Virus record (IMG/VR): IMGVR_UViG_3300046170_000378
Location: 124,001-188,000 of that record
Strand: one strand, 5' to 3'
Source of the DNA: a virus
DNA: 64,000 nt
Shown: piece by piece, positions 36,081-47,525 of the stretch
How positions within the stretch are numbered: the stretch's first letter is position 1
How the letters are laid out: every line of letters starts with the position of its first letter
The notes under the pieces: model-generated
The model's input: the letters and a program-made list of their open reading frames with translations, nothing else
Databases searched by the model: none
Told to the model about the DNA's origin: nothing
Program-made: the position numbers and the translations under genes

Positions 36081-37913
36081 TGAGCGATTACGTAGGAGAC
36101 AATAAATGGATACCAAAAGAAGACACTGCACAAGCAGCTTCTGATAGGATTGTTTGGTCTACTAAACAAGTAGACGATCTTATGCTTGCACTTGATCAAG
36201 GGTACAGGCCAAAGGTTGCAATGCCATTTTATGAAGGTAAACAGTTTCTACGTAAAGGTAATATTGTATTTGAATACACAGATGAAGAAATTACTGAATT
36301 AGCTAGATGTGCTCAAGACATCGTTTACTTTGCAGAAAAATATGCAGTAGTAATGACAGATGATGGTATTCAACAAGTAAAACTTAGAGAATATCAAAAA
36401 AGAATGTTGAGAAACTTTCAAAATGAAAGATTTAACATTGTTCTTGCATCTCGACAAATGGGTAAAACAGTAACTGCATCAATATTTAATGCGTGGTATG
36501 TTACTTTTAACACAGACAAAAATACACTTTTATTAGCTAATAAATCTGACTCGACAAAGGAAATTATAGATAAAGCAAAAGGTTGTAGTTGAAAATTTAC
36601 CATTCTTCATGAAGCCTGGTATTATCAAATATGACGTGATGAACGTGAGATGTGATAATGGTTGTCGATTAATAGGACAATCAACTACAGCAAAATCAGG
36701 TATTGGTTTTACAATTCACAACCTATACTTAGATGAGTTTGCCCACATTCACCCATCGATAGCCGATACTTTTTATGAAAATGTATATCCAACGCTATCG
36801 TCTTCTAAAGTTTCTAGAATTACTATTACTTCTACACCAAACGGATTTAATAAATTTTATAATATTTATGCCGCTGCAGAACGAGGTGATAACGAATACC
36901 ATGCAATGCGTATTGATTGGTGGGAACACCCAGACAGAGATGACGCATGGTATGAAAGAGAGCTGGCAAATTTAGGTACTATTGAGGCATTTAATAAACA
37001 ATATGGAAATGAATTTGTTTCGTCTTCAAACCTACTTCTAGATCCAGTCGATATGAAGAAAATGCGTAAGCGTATGAAAAAATATATTCATAACGAGTTT
37101 GATCAATTTGATTACATTAGTATTGATGTAAAAGACTATTTAACATGGGACCCTGAATTTGATATTGAAACATGTAAAGATGGTGGCAATTTTTGGTTAT
37201 TTTCGGTAGATATAGCAGAAGGAAATGGAGGTGATTATTCAGTGATTAATATTTTTAAAATAGATCACATGAATGAACAAGAAATAAAAAACGTTGTAAA
37301 TCCTGGAGCGATGTATGATTTCTTTAAATTTAAACAAGTTGCAGTCTTTAGGTCTAACGAACATGTTATTGAAGATTTTGCTAAAATACTATATACACTA
37401 AGCGTTGATATTTTCAATCCAGAGAATGTTAAGATGGTAGTAGAATACAACACATATGGTACTGTACTTTTCCAATACTTAGGAACTGTGTTTCCGCAAA
37501 GAAACGATTTTGATGAAGAGATGATTGTTAGATTTAAGCACAGACATGATAGTAAAACACTAAAACCAGGAATAAAATTAAAAACAGATAATAAAGCAAT
37601 ATTTTGTCAGAATTTTGCAAAATTATACAAGATAAATAGATTAGATTTGACAGATGAATCAACGATAGTAGAAGCTAGTTTGTTTGGTACATTAAGAAAT
37701 GGAAGTTACGGAGCTCAAATGGGAAATGACGATACCATTATGACAGCGATTACCGGAACAGAATTTTTTAATACCACAGACTATGCAGATTATATTGAGG
37801 AACTCTTAGATGTCATTGACCCTGATGTCCACGATGCAATGGAAAGAATCTTATTTAAAGATAACTCTGAGCAAGGGGATTTACAGTTTGACATTTATGA
37901 TCTGCTTAAATAA
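36080..37913 (+). CDS. 17: Terminase large subunit, T4 gp17-like, one frameshift
   Basis: Restored to about 610 residues, equal to T4 gp17 (610). The ATPase domain has Walker A-like SRQMGKTVTASIF, Walker B LYLDEFAHIHP and coupling motif TITSTPNG. The nuclease domain has VDIAEGNGGDYSV, then VVEYNTYGTVLFQYL, and a late acidic motif NDDTIMTAI. One extra G at 36581-36582 breaks the frame between ATPase Walker A and B. It powers DNA packaging at the portal and cuts the concatemer. Confidence 0.93.
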
Positions 37914-37931
37914 ATTTACTAAACGGAAACG

Positions 37932-37941
37932 GATATATAAT
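37932..37941 (+). promoter_or_regulatory. Late promoter before the tail sheath gene
   Basis: GATATATAAT, 30 bases before the ATG at 37972. Confidence 0.6.
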
Positions 37942-37971
37942 AAAAGAACAAAAAAATAAACTAGAAAAATT

Positions 37972-40848
37972 ATGGCATTAAGTCCTCAATTACAACAGTT
38001 CAAAAGCTCAGGCGTATATCGTCTAGAGTTTGACAAATCACAAACTGTTAACATTCCAGCTGAAACTATTAGATTAGTTGTAGGTAGATCTAAAAAAGGT
38101 CCTTACAATACTCCAGTATTCATTGAAGATGTTGAACAGTTTACACAAGTTTTTGGCGGTGTAGATAAGTCTTTAGAAAAGAAAGGAATGTTTTTCCACA
38201 GATCTGCAATCGAAACTCTATCAAGAGGCCCAATCTTGGCACTAAACTTAACTGAAGCGGATATAGCTGACAAAGTAGCAATTGTATCTCCTTCAACTAA
38301 TTCTAGTCAAGAAGGCGGAACGGCAATAAACTTAGAAGCACAATATAGCGCAGTTTTCGATACAGATAAATTCTGGAATCCAGCTGACTATAAATTATTA
38401 GCTGCTGCAAATAATGAAGAAGAGACTTCTGATAACGCAATTTCATTTGTAAATATCAAGCAAGATCCTATTACTATCATTATTAGACAAGCTGCTAACA
38501 CTGAAGGTTTCAACTTAACAGCAAGAGAATGGTACGGAGAAGCTAACATTCCAGAAGGAATCGAAGAATTAGAATACGTATCTGACTACATGGTAGATGT
38601 AATGATCTTTAAAGGTAAGTTTGATGCAGCTGCATTAAACAATGACCCAACATATGGTGAAATGTTTGAACAAAGCGGTCTTAAAAGATCTGAGCTTTCA
38701 AAATTTGCTGCACTAAGAGAAGTTACTTTATTAGCACAATACACTGGATCACTTATTCCTGACTTTATGGATAATGAAGGTCGTCAATTATACATTGAGA
38801 CTTTAATTAATCTTGAAGCTAGAAGAACTGGTTTATTCTGTGCAATTAATGAAGAAGCATTAGAAAGAATCGATCTAGTAGGTAAAAACTTTAATATCTA
38901 CCAAGATTATCAAGTACTTTCACACAGAGTTGACCAAACTGTAACATCAGATGACGTTGCATTTGGTAAAGTAATGATCGTTGATGGTAATGAATTAGAA
39001 GTAGCTGATTTATCTGCTGCAGAATTAGCACTATTATCAACTCCAGTTGTACCTGGTAAATTCTTAAACTCATCAGTTTCAGGAGAATGGTTACAAATCT
39101 CATCTGTTGAAAACAGAGTAGACGGATCTGGCAACATTATAGGTTCTACTATTAAAACCTGAAGAAGGTACTTTTGACAAAGTTGAATACGAAGCATATG
39201 ACAGTGACGCTGCAAATGTTGCACCAGGCTACATGGGTAAGCAGGCGTAGATATTACAGTTGATGTTGATGGTTCTCTTATCATATCAAGTAACGCATGG
39301 ACACAAGGTCAAGTATTAGAAGGAAACTTCTTACCAAGTGCATCTAATGGTGAATTTGTTGCTATTTCAGCAGTTGATGTTAATTATGGTCAAGACGGAG
39401 ATCAAATTAGAATCGCACCTGCAGGTGGAGAAGCATTCTCTGCATCTTTCAACGGCTTAACAGGTATTACTACATTACAAGCTTCAGTTAGAAAAGCAAC
39501 CGAAACAGGCATTAGTATCTGTAGGTTGATCCTAACGACAGAGCGGTATTATTACCAAACGTTGGTTCAGGATGGAGCTTTGATGATATGGGTGCAGGTA
39601 AAATTATTTACTCTTACACTGGTACAGAACTAGATCCATTTAACTGGGCAGACGTTAAGGTTGGAATGTACATTCCTACTAAAAGCGGAAACTTAGCTAA
39701 AATTCAAAGAAAAGTAAAAGTTGTAGATGGTACAACTACTAAATATGAATTCCAAGTTCATAGAGATGTTGAGAACGAAAGACCTGGACATGCTCTTAAG
39801 AGATACGAAGAATCTACTGAACTTTATACAATGTTCCCATTAAATGGCGCAACACATACGCCTAAGAAAATTGCAGAATTAATGGCAGCAATTAAGCCAG
39901 GTACTGGTTTAGGTAATGCATTAGTAGACAAAGATAACATTACATTTAGATATGTTGTTGATACCTTTTGGATCATTAGAAGATGGTACTATCTTAAATA
40001 AAGAAGAATTAACACTTCTTTGTAAAGAAAGACAAAACGCATCAGCTATCCTAAATGCACCAATGGTAAAAGAATTGAAGAAATCAACAAATCCTTCATT
40101 CTTAAATACTTTATCTGGAGCATTTGATGTTAACACAATAGCAACTGGTGGTAATTTAGATTTAAATCCATCATTATTGTATACACTACCTTCAATCAAC
40201 GAAGGTGCTAACTACGGATTCTACTATGGTCCTGGTTTAAATGTACTTGAGAACGGTAAAACGTTGGTAATTCCACCAGCAGGTTACGTATCTAACAACT
40301 ACATTGATAAGTATACAAGTGCTTTACCATGGTCAATCATCGCAGGACCAAGAAGAGGTGTTGTTGGTGGTACAGGTGTACAAAGTGTTGAATTTGCATT
40401 CGATAAGAATGACAGAGATGTACTTGAGCCATTTGGTTACAACCCAATCGTATTCGAAAGAGGCGTTGGTCTTACAATCAAAGGTAACAAAACTGCACAA
40501 CAAGGAATTCAATCAGCATTATCTTCTGCACACGTTAGAGAAGCAATGATCTACATCGAAGATGGTTTAGCTGAGATATTGAAGAACTACTTGTTCGAGT
40601 TTAATACTGCTCAAACTAGATTAGAGATTAAAACTTTAGCAGACAACTTTATGGAGTCAGTTAAGAAAGATCAAGGTGTTTACGATTACAGAAACATCAT
40701 GGACGGAACTAACAACACTAACGAAGTTATTGACAACAACATGGGTATTTTAGATACTTACGTTGAGCCAGTTAAAGGTCTTGAAATCTTAGTATCGAGA
40801 GTAACAATCTTGAATACAGGAGAAATCGCAACAGGTAACTTTGCATAA
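37972..40848 (+). CDS. 18: Tail sheath protein, T4 gp18-like, four frameshifts
   Basis: Restored length is about 958 residues, much longer than T4 gp18 (659); the extra sequence is mid-protein (about residues 310-680). The N-terminal part (SSGVYRLEFDKSQTVNIPAETIRLVVGRSKKGPYNTPVFIEDVEQFTQVFGGVD) and C-terminal part (NNYIDKYTSALPWSIIAGPRRGVV, DKNDRDVLEPFGYNPIVFERGVGLTIKGNKTAQ, IYIEDGLAEILKNYLFEFN, YVEPVKGLEILVSRVTILNTGEI) are the conserved sheath domains. Breaks: AAAA 39154-39157 (extra base), near 39239-39240 and 39511-39527 (missing bases), and TTTT 39966-39969 (extra). The net shift is zero. It forms the contractile sheath. Confidence 0.87.
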
Positions 40849-40856
40849 GAAAACTA

Positions 40857-40866
40857 GATATATAAA
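40857..40866 (+). promoter_or_regulatory. Late promoter before the tail tube gene
   Basis: Exact GATATATAAA, 19 bases before the ATG at 40886. Confidence 0.65.
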
Positions 40867-40885
40867 ATAAACAAAGATAAAAATT

Positions 40886-41443
40886 ATGGCTTTACCACAT
40901 TATTCAGAGGATCAAACTCAAAAGAAAGGTAGAAATTTTGAAGCTGTACAGGCTAACCTGTTCGAAGTAACAATCTTACCACCAGACGGTGTAACAGGAC
41001 AAGGAATGTTATTACAGCACATTAACTCTATCTCAGGACTTGACACTCTACACAGGGAAGTAGCTGCGGTTGAACAAAAGTACAAGTTTGCTACCAGATC
41101 ATTTGCTGGTATGCCTGACGGAACTGCGATTGACGTAACAGTTAACTTTACATTAAACCTAAACGATTCTAACCAAGCTTACTTATACAAGACTATAAGA
41201 CAATGGTACAGATCTCAATATAATCCAGAAACTGGTGAAATGGGTCTTAAAAAGAATTACGTAGGTACAATTGTAATCGTACAATTCAACAGAGAAGGAG
41301 ATATTTACAGAAAGGTAACACTTGATGATTGTTTCATTACTTCTGGAGTTGGTTTCACAGGTGAATTAAACTATGAAACTGCTGATCCACAAACATTAGA
41401 GATCACTTGGAGAGCTGATGTTTGGGCTGAAGAACTAAACTAA
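40886..41443 (+). CDS. 19: Tail tube protein, T4 gp19-like
   Basis: A 185-residue protein (T4 gp19 is 163) with the tube pattern: NLFEVTILPP, HINSISGLDTLHREVAAVEQKYKFATRSFAGMPDGTAIDVTVNFTLNLNDSNQAYLYKTIRQWYRSQYNPETG, DIYRKVTLDDCFITSGVGF and TLEITWRADVWAEELN. Hexamer rings stack to form the inner tube. A terminator follows, ending the sheath/tube unit. Confidence 0.9.
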   Translation: MALPHYSEDQTQKKGRNFEAVQANLFEVTILPPDGVTGQGMLLQHINSISGLDTLHREVAAVEQKYKFATRSFAGMPDGTAIDVTVNFTLNLNDSNQAYLYKTIRQWYRSQYNPETGEMGLKKNYVGTIVIVQFNREGDIYRKVTLDDCFITSGVGFTGELNYETADPQTLEITWRADVWAEELN

Positions 41444-41451
41444 GATAAATT

Positions 41452-41490
41452 TAAAGGAGAGGATGCTTCTGTATCTTCTCCTTTTATTTT
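41452..41490 (+). terminator. Rho-independent terminator after the tail tube gene
   Basis: AAAGGAGA (41453-41460) pairs with TTCTCCTTT (about 41476-41484), with an inner GAT/ATC pairing, followed by a T-rich tract. Confidence 0.75.
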
Positions 41491-41530
41491 GCACAGAAAA
41501 TATATTATATTATTAACATATCAAAATATT

Positions 41531-41753
41531 ATGAATAACAATAAATTAACCAAAAAAGCTCCAAGTGCTTCTAACAGAAGCCGAAGTACGAGAGGTTAAT
41601 CGGGTTATTTTAAATGAAGCATTAGAAACAGAAACTCGCCCAGTATCAGTAAGTGCATGGATACGAGATCTTATTCAAAAAGAGTTATCTTTAAAAACAC
41701 CCGATCAAAAATCAATTTTAAAACAAACACTTAAAAACCTAAAAGACAAATAA
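41531..41753 (+). CDS. Small ribbon-helix-helix-like protein, one frameshift
   Basis: About 73 residues when one A is removed from the A6 run 41552-41557. The restored protein starts with a basic arm and reads KLQVLLTEAEVREVNRVILNEALETETRPVSVSAWIRDLIQKEL, a strand-helix-helix layout with the S-x-W-I-R-x-x-I motif common in CopG/Arc-type DNA-binding proteins. It may regulate the tail genes or be a chaperone; function not proven. The next gene begins one base after its stop. Confidence 0.5.
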
Positions 41754-41754
41754 T

Positions 41755-42994
41755 ATGAGTGACGAATTAAACAAAAAAGAAGAAGCGGCTAAAAGGGCTC
41801 TAGAGTCAAAGGACGCTATTAATCAATCTTCTGTTCCAGAAAACACAGAAGAAGTTTCTAACATGGAAGCCGTAATCGATAGTCAAGGATTAGGTAAAGT
41901 TAATATGGGTTCATTTAACCCACCAAAAGCTGCACCTTCTGATGATCTATTAGGATGGCATGTTGAGAATTTAGATAATTTGCCTTCAAAGGGTAAATTC
42001 TATCCAGCAGATACTATTATTAAGATTAGATCTGCAAAGGCAGCAGAGATTAGACATTTCTCTACAATGGACGATAACAATTATATCGACATGGAAGAAA
42101 AGCTAAACGCTATTGTAGAATCTTGTGCTAAAATCATGTCAGGTGATAGAAGATTATCTTACAAAGATATTTTAGAAGAAGACAGAATTGTACTTCTTTT
42201 GAGTATTAGAGACTTAACTTTCCCAGAACCTGAAAATAAGTTAATCCTAAAGGGTAAAACTAAAAAAGGTAAAAAGACAGTTGAAATTGAATTAGCAACT
42301 AAAAACTTAGTACCTACTGTGATTGAACCAGAAATTGAAAAATATTACAATTCTGGAGAAAGAATCTACACAATCCAAACTAGATCAGCTGGTGAAATCA
42401 GAATGAAACCACCTACAATTGGTGTAATGGAAGAAGTAACTGCTTACTTAAAAGATCGTCAAGAAAAAGAGATCGAAATGGATAAAGCATTTATTCAAGT
42501 TTTACCATATATTGTTGGTGATTGGAGATCTTTATCACTTCCTAAGATATTTCAATTAGAAGTTGATTATAAAGGTTGGGATGATAGAAAATACATGATC
42601 GTTTATAGATTAGCAGAAAAAATGAGAATTGGTGTACAAACAACACTTGAAACAGAAATCGATGGGGAGATCGCAACGGCCCCTCTTGACTTCCCAGGTG
42701 GCATCAAAAGTCTTTTCATTATTTCAGATCTCTCTGCAGAACTACTTTAAGACTAAGTTCTACCTGGGTATACATCTTAGAATGCAGCCCTCGGAGATTG
42801 AAGAAATGTACTACTATGAATATTGGTATTATGTTCAAAATCTTCAAGAGTACATTAAGGCTAAGAATAAACAAACATCGGAACAACAAGAACAACAGGA
42901 GAAACAATCGGCCGCTATGAGATCGCAGTCCTCTCCTAAGATGCCCAAAGTTCCATCAATGAAAGCACCTTCGTTTAAGATGCCGAAATTGTAA
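41755..42994 (+). CDS. Baseplate hub assembly protein (T4 gp26/gp51-like), with frame change near its C-terminus
   Basis: Residues 1-331 form a clear protein (41755-42750) with NLPSKGKFYPADTIIKIRSAKAAEIRHFSTMDD, RRLSYKDILEEDRIVLLLSIRDLTFPE and RSAGEIRMKPPTIGVMEEV, resembling the T4 baseplate-hub family. In the +1 frame the sequence continues ISLQNYFKTKFYLGIHLRMQPSEIEEMYYYEYWYYVQNLQEYIKAK and a Lys/Pro-rich tail to 42994. Dropping one base between about 42709 and 42725 would make one protein of about 412 residues. A separate gene from ATG 42782, or a programmed shift as in tail-assembly chaperones upstream of tape measures, are alternatives. It directly precedes the tape measure gene. Confidence 0.55.
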
Positions 42995-42995
42995 A

Positions 42996-43004
42996 GATAT
43001 ATAG
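42996..43004 (+). promoter_or_regulatory. Late promoter before the tape measure gene
   Basis: GATATATAG immediately after the hub gene, 82 bases before the ATG at 43086; the leader contains a hairpin. Confidence 0.5.
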
Positions 43005-43014
43005 TATGAGAGAC

Positions 43015-43042
43015 GGTGTGCTGGTCTAACGATCAGTACACC
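43015..43042 (+). promoter_or_regulatory. Leader hairpin of the tape measure mRNA
   Basis: GGTGTGCTG (43015-43023) pairs with CAGTACACC (43034-43042), nine pairs with one G-T, loop of 10 bases, no T run. It lies 12 bases after the late promoter, so it would form the 5' end of the transcript. Confidence 0.45.
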
Positions 43043-43085
43043 ACATACTTAAAAAATATTTCTCTAAAACTTGAATTTAAATTTC

Positions 43086-46000
43086 ATGAAAAACGCCTTC
43101 GATAGAATGGGGGCGCAGAGCAAGGCGATTGAAGAACTCAATGAATCAGCTAAAGTAACTGCTGCGGCAGTTTCAGTAGGTGGAGATTTGTATTCTAGAA
43201 TCGACGCTCTAGTAACAGTATTAGAGGATATGGCTTCCGGTAAATCTAGGCGGCGGAGGCAATAAGACAAGCATTAAAGAAGCTATGGCCATGGCTATCA
43301 TGGCACCTACGCTAAAGCCAATAGGTACAGGTTTAGGTTATATAGTAGCAGCACTTAACAAATTAGGACCTGACGGTGAGAAAAAGGCTAAGGCAATGGA
43401 AGGTATTGCTGGCGCTTTATCAAAACTTGGTGCAGTCGGTAAGTCTATATTCGCATTCGCAGGGGTATATGGCACTTTCAATTCCACTTTTAATAATAAC
43501 AGCAATGGCATCGCCCTTTAATAGCGATAGCTCTTTTTGCGACAATTGGTGCAGTGATGTTAGTGGCCAAAATACTAGATAAAAAGAAGTTAAAGGCATT
43601 AGCACAGCTTAAAAAAGTAGGTTTAGCCCTTTTAGTTTTTGCTGGATCACTGGCTTTAATATCTTTATTTATAGGACCTGCAATTAAAGGAGCTGTAGGG
43701 GTTGCTATTATGTTAGGTATAATAGGTATAACTCTAAAGGTGCTTGAGATGTTAGGTATCCTAGACGGTAAAAGATTAAAAGAATTTGGAACGGGAATGA
43801 TGTTATTGGGTCTTGGTATATTAGCCATGGCTGTTTCATTCGCATTAGTTCAATTAATAATGCCACAAGCAATGAAAGGTGCTATATGGGCACTAGGTAT
43901 TATATTAGTAATGGGATTAATGTTCTGGATGCTAGATAAGATGGGAGTTGACAAAAGCATGCGAGAAGGTATTATGGCAATTGCCATGGCAGGTATCGCC
44001 ATTGTTGGTTTAGGTCTTGCATTCGCAATATTTAAGTATTTAATTCCAGATATGGAAACAATTTGGGCAGCTATTAAAATGTTAGCAATTATTGGTGTAA
44101 CATTTGCAATAATAGGGGTGTTCCAAAAACCAATCATGACAGGTGCTAAAGCTCTATTATGGGCTTCATTGGCGATAGTAGTTGTAGCATTAGCATTTCT
44201 AATCTTAAATGCATTAATTCCACCTGGAGAAATGACACTCGAATCATTTATGCCTCTTTTAGTAGTAGCAGGAATAGCAGCTGCATTCGTAGTTATAGGT
44301 TTAGGAGCTAGTTTAATTCAACAAGGTGCTATCGCAATGATTTTAGCAGGTGTGTCTATAATATTAATAGCGCTTGCAGTAAGAATGATCCAAAAGCCAC
44401 TTGAAAAAGGAGGTTGGGAACTTATCGGTCAAATAGGTGCTTTAGTAGCGATGATAGCCGTAGAATTCGGTTTACTTGGTTTAGCATCTCCGTTTATATT
44501 GGCAGGTGCCGCGGCAATGTTAGTTTCTGGTGTTGCATTGATCACTGTTGCAGGTGGTGTTGCAGCCATGGGCGCAGCAATGGATAAATCTAAAAAGTTA
44601 TTAGCACAACACCCATCTGGTGATGGGACAAATTTAGGCGTACTAATGAGTCAAATTGGAGATAGTTTCAATATGTGGCCATGGGAAGCAGCTGGTATAT
44701 TATTAGGATCAGCAGCAATGTTAACCGCAGGTTTAGCATTAATATCAATTGGTATAGGTATTAATAAATTCCAAAAAATATCTGAGAAGGCTGATTTACC
44801 TACGCTAGCTGAAAATATAGCGTTTATGGTCGGTTCATTAGCAGTTCCTTTTAATTTAATAGGTGGAGGTGGAACGCTTACTGTTAAGGATCCAATGACT
44901 GGGAAAGACACAGAAATTAAATTCACTGGTGGTGGAGGTGGTTTCTTCGGCTTAGGTGGTAGTAATCCAGTAGCTATGGGTATTTCTTCTGTACATGGTA
45001 TGGGAGCTGCATTAACTGGTATTGCTAAAGGTGTTCAAAACATGGCAAATCTTAAATTCCCAACAGGGTTTGATAAAGAAGGTAATGCTACAGGATATGA
45101 AACACTATCTGGAGATATTTGGAAAACAGTTATTGAAAATACAGTAACTATGGTCGGTTCATTAGCAGTTCCATTTGCTATGATTGGTAACGGTCTTACA
45201 ATAACAGATCCAGAAACTGGTCAACAAATTAAATTACCAGGTGGTGGTAAAAAAGGACTTTTAGCTTCTATATTTGGTGGAGGTGAATCTAATCCAGTAG
45301 CAGACGGTATTTCTTCTGTACAGGGTATGGGTGAAGCTTTAACTGGTATAGCAATGGGTGTACAAGCTATGGCAATGCTTAAAATGCCAACAGGTTTTGA
45401 TCCAGAAACGGGCGAACCAACAGGATTTGAGGTTTTTAATTTAGAGCATGCTAAAACAGTTACAGCAAACACTAAAACTTTGATAACAGCACTATCAGGT
45501 ACTTTTGCACAAATAGGTAATTCGCCTAATGCCAAAACTAGTTGGTGGGGAGGAAAGTCTACAATACAAAAAGGTATTGATCTAGCACAAGGCATGGGAA
45601 CACCTCTTAAAAACTTGGCAACAGGTGTTCAAGATATGGCTAATTTAAAATTTGCTAAAGGATATGATGCTGAAGGTAAAGCCACTGGATATTACACTAT
45701 TTCAGATCTAGATAAAATTGTACCTAAGATTGAAAAAAATTCACAAATGCTAATTAAGGCATTAACAAACGTATTTACTACTATTGGTGGTAGTGAAGCT
45801 GCTAAAGGTAGAGGATGGTCATTCTGGAAACCTACCAAGTTTGAAAAGGGTATTGCTCTAGTTGAAAAAATTGCAGATCCATTTAAGAAATTAGCGGGAG
45901 CTGCAAAGAACGCTGCAAATATAGTTAAGGATATTTCGAACGCTCAAGAGGTTCAAGAAAAGGTTAAAGCTATGATTCAAGCTATTACTGAAGCTGGTGG

Positions 46001-46955
46001 AGAAAAATCACAATCAGAAATAGAAACGGCAATTAGGATGATAAATGCCCTAGGCCACAACTACGATATATTTAGTTATGCTATACCCAAAATAGTAACC
46101 GCTGTAAATGGGTTCGAAGCTAAAAAGGGTAAAGCATTTATGAGTATTTTTGGTGGTGAATCAACACCGAAAACTTTAGTTCCTAAACTAATGATGTTAA
46201 AGGGACTTAGTACAGCATATGGTAAAATGTCATGGGCAATTCCAAAAATGACTGCAGCTATTAACAGTTTAGTAAAAGAACAAATGGATTCGTTTGTTAA
46301 AGTAATTGGAGGTAATGCTTGGAATCCTGCATTGGCAGGAGCCAAAATGGCATTATTTATGACAGTTGGTACCACATTTGGTATAATGGGTAATTCTATT
46401 CCAAAAATTACAGCAGCTATCAATGGTTTAAATCAAGTCAACGCAGTGACTATGAAGGAAATGTTCATTGGTCCTGTAAGCTACCTAAGACCTATCGCAG
46501 GATACCGAGCTCAAGCTGAATTGTGGAATGCTATCGGCAGAAACATGACTGCTAACTCTTCTGCATTCCCTAAAGTTGCTGAATCTATTAATTCAATGGA
46601 TCTTACTAAACTTAAAGAATCCAGACAAATGTTTGAAGCACTTGCGGTTCTTGCAAGCGGAGATAGTCCAGATGATATACTTGCTGCAATGGGAGAATCT
46701 TTAGAAGATGCATTACAGAATTTAGCAGATATGATTGAGCAATTTAAAACTTCGGTCGGTGAAGGTAATGCAGAAAATGCAAGTATTCTTGAAAAAGCAG
46801 CAGGTGGCATCGGTGGTGCCATTGGTGCATTTAAAGATGGAATCACCGGTGGTGGTGGCGGAGACTCTGCTCAAGTAGTTGCAGCCGTTAATACATTAAC
46901 TAAAGTATTAGTTAGAAGTGGTGTTAAGATTAGTAATATTGACGACTTAGTCTAA
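43086..46955 (+). CDS. Tail tape measure protein, three frameshifts
   Basis: Restored length is about 1289 residues (T4 gp29 is 590). Start taken as ATG 43086; an in-frame TTG at 43071 is less likely. The first 100 residues are soluble, and residues about 140-500 are a series of strongly hydrophobic Gly/Ala/Ile segments. About four repeats of roughly 90-110 residues then follow (SSVQGMGEALTGIAMGVQAMA...MPTGFD type, about 44790-45920), then helices and a Gly-rich end. Length and hydrophobicity fit a tape measure that sets tail length and reaches the host membrane. Breaks near 43247-43250, GGGG 43462-43465 and CCC 43514-43516, each one extra base. Confidence 0.72.
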
Positions 46956-46968
46956 TAAATAATTTATT

Positions 46969-46999
46969 TTGAAACCTTTTATACACGACGCGGTATAAC
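46969..46999 (+). promoter_or_regulatory. Promoter: TTGAAACC and TATAAC
   Basis: TTGAAA at 46969-46974 and TATAAC at 46994-46999, 19-base spacer, 16 bases before the KTSC gene. It marks the switch from late structural to accessory genes. Confidence 0.6.
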
Positions 47000-47014
47000 T
47001 ACTAAACAAAATAA

Positions 47015-47311
47015 ATGAGAACATCAACAACTTCACATTATAATAGTTCTACTTTAACATCAGCTGAATATGATTTTAAAGAAAAGACATTAATTGTAAA
47101 TTTTAACCATGCTAGTTACATGTATGAGGGTGTAGAGCCTGCAGACTTTAATGCCTTTGATCAAGCCGATTCTCAAGGTAAAGCACTAAACGAATTTATT
47201 AAAGGTAAATACGAGTATGATAAATTAGTTGATGAGAATATAGATACTAAATATCCAAAGGGTAGTCTATTAAATGAATTACCACCCGCGGATTATCAAC
47301 TAGATAATTAA
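47015..47311 (+). CDS. KTSC-domain protein
   Basis: A 98-residue protein. SAEYDFKEKTLIVNFNHASYMYEGVEPADFNAFDQADSQGKALNEFIKGKYEY matches the KTSC layout: S-x-x-x-x-x-Y-D, a strand pair ending Y-x-Y-x-x-V, then a helix and S-x-G-x-x-x-N-x-x-I. KTSC proteins are small, widespread in phages and bacteria, and proposed to bind nucleic acid or modify RNA-related proteins; the function is unknown. Confidence 0.65.
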   Translation: MRTSTTSHYNSSTLTSAEYDFKEKTLIVNFNHASYMYEGVEPADFNAFDQADSQGKALNEFIKGKYEYDKLVDENIDTKYPKGSLLNELPPADYQLDN

Positions 47312-47322
47312 TATATCAAATC

Positions 47323-47514
47323 ATGACAAAAGCAAGCATTGTACAGAGATTGCTAGATGAAAAAAGAATTACAGCAGAAGAAGCGGTAATTTTGTTACAG
47401 TCAGAAACTGTAAATATTCCAATGTATACACCTAATCCTTATTACACTAGACCAGATTGGTCATCACCACCACCAGTTTGGTGCGAAGATAACACAACAA
47501 GTAACATCGATTAA
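47323..47514 (+). CDS. Small hypothetical protein with Pro/Trp-rich tail
   Basis: A 63-residue protein: an amphipathic helix (SIVQRLLDEKRITAEEAVILLQSE, a SHOCT-like short helix) followed by a Pro, Tyr and Trp-rich tail. Possibly an oligomerisation or adaptor peptide. Confidence 0.5.
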   Translation: MTKASIVQRLLDEKRITAEEAVILLQSETVNIPMYTPNPYYTRPDWSSPPPVWCEDNTTSNID

Positions 47515-47525
47515 ACTATTTACTA

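Noticed and set aside
3398-43516. Programmed ribosomal frameshifting as the explanation for the many broken genes
   Set aside because: The breaks occur in unrelated genes at ordinary short homopolymers, with no common slippery motif; consensus error is simpler. Only the hub gene at 41755-42994 is kept open as a possible exception.
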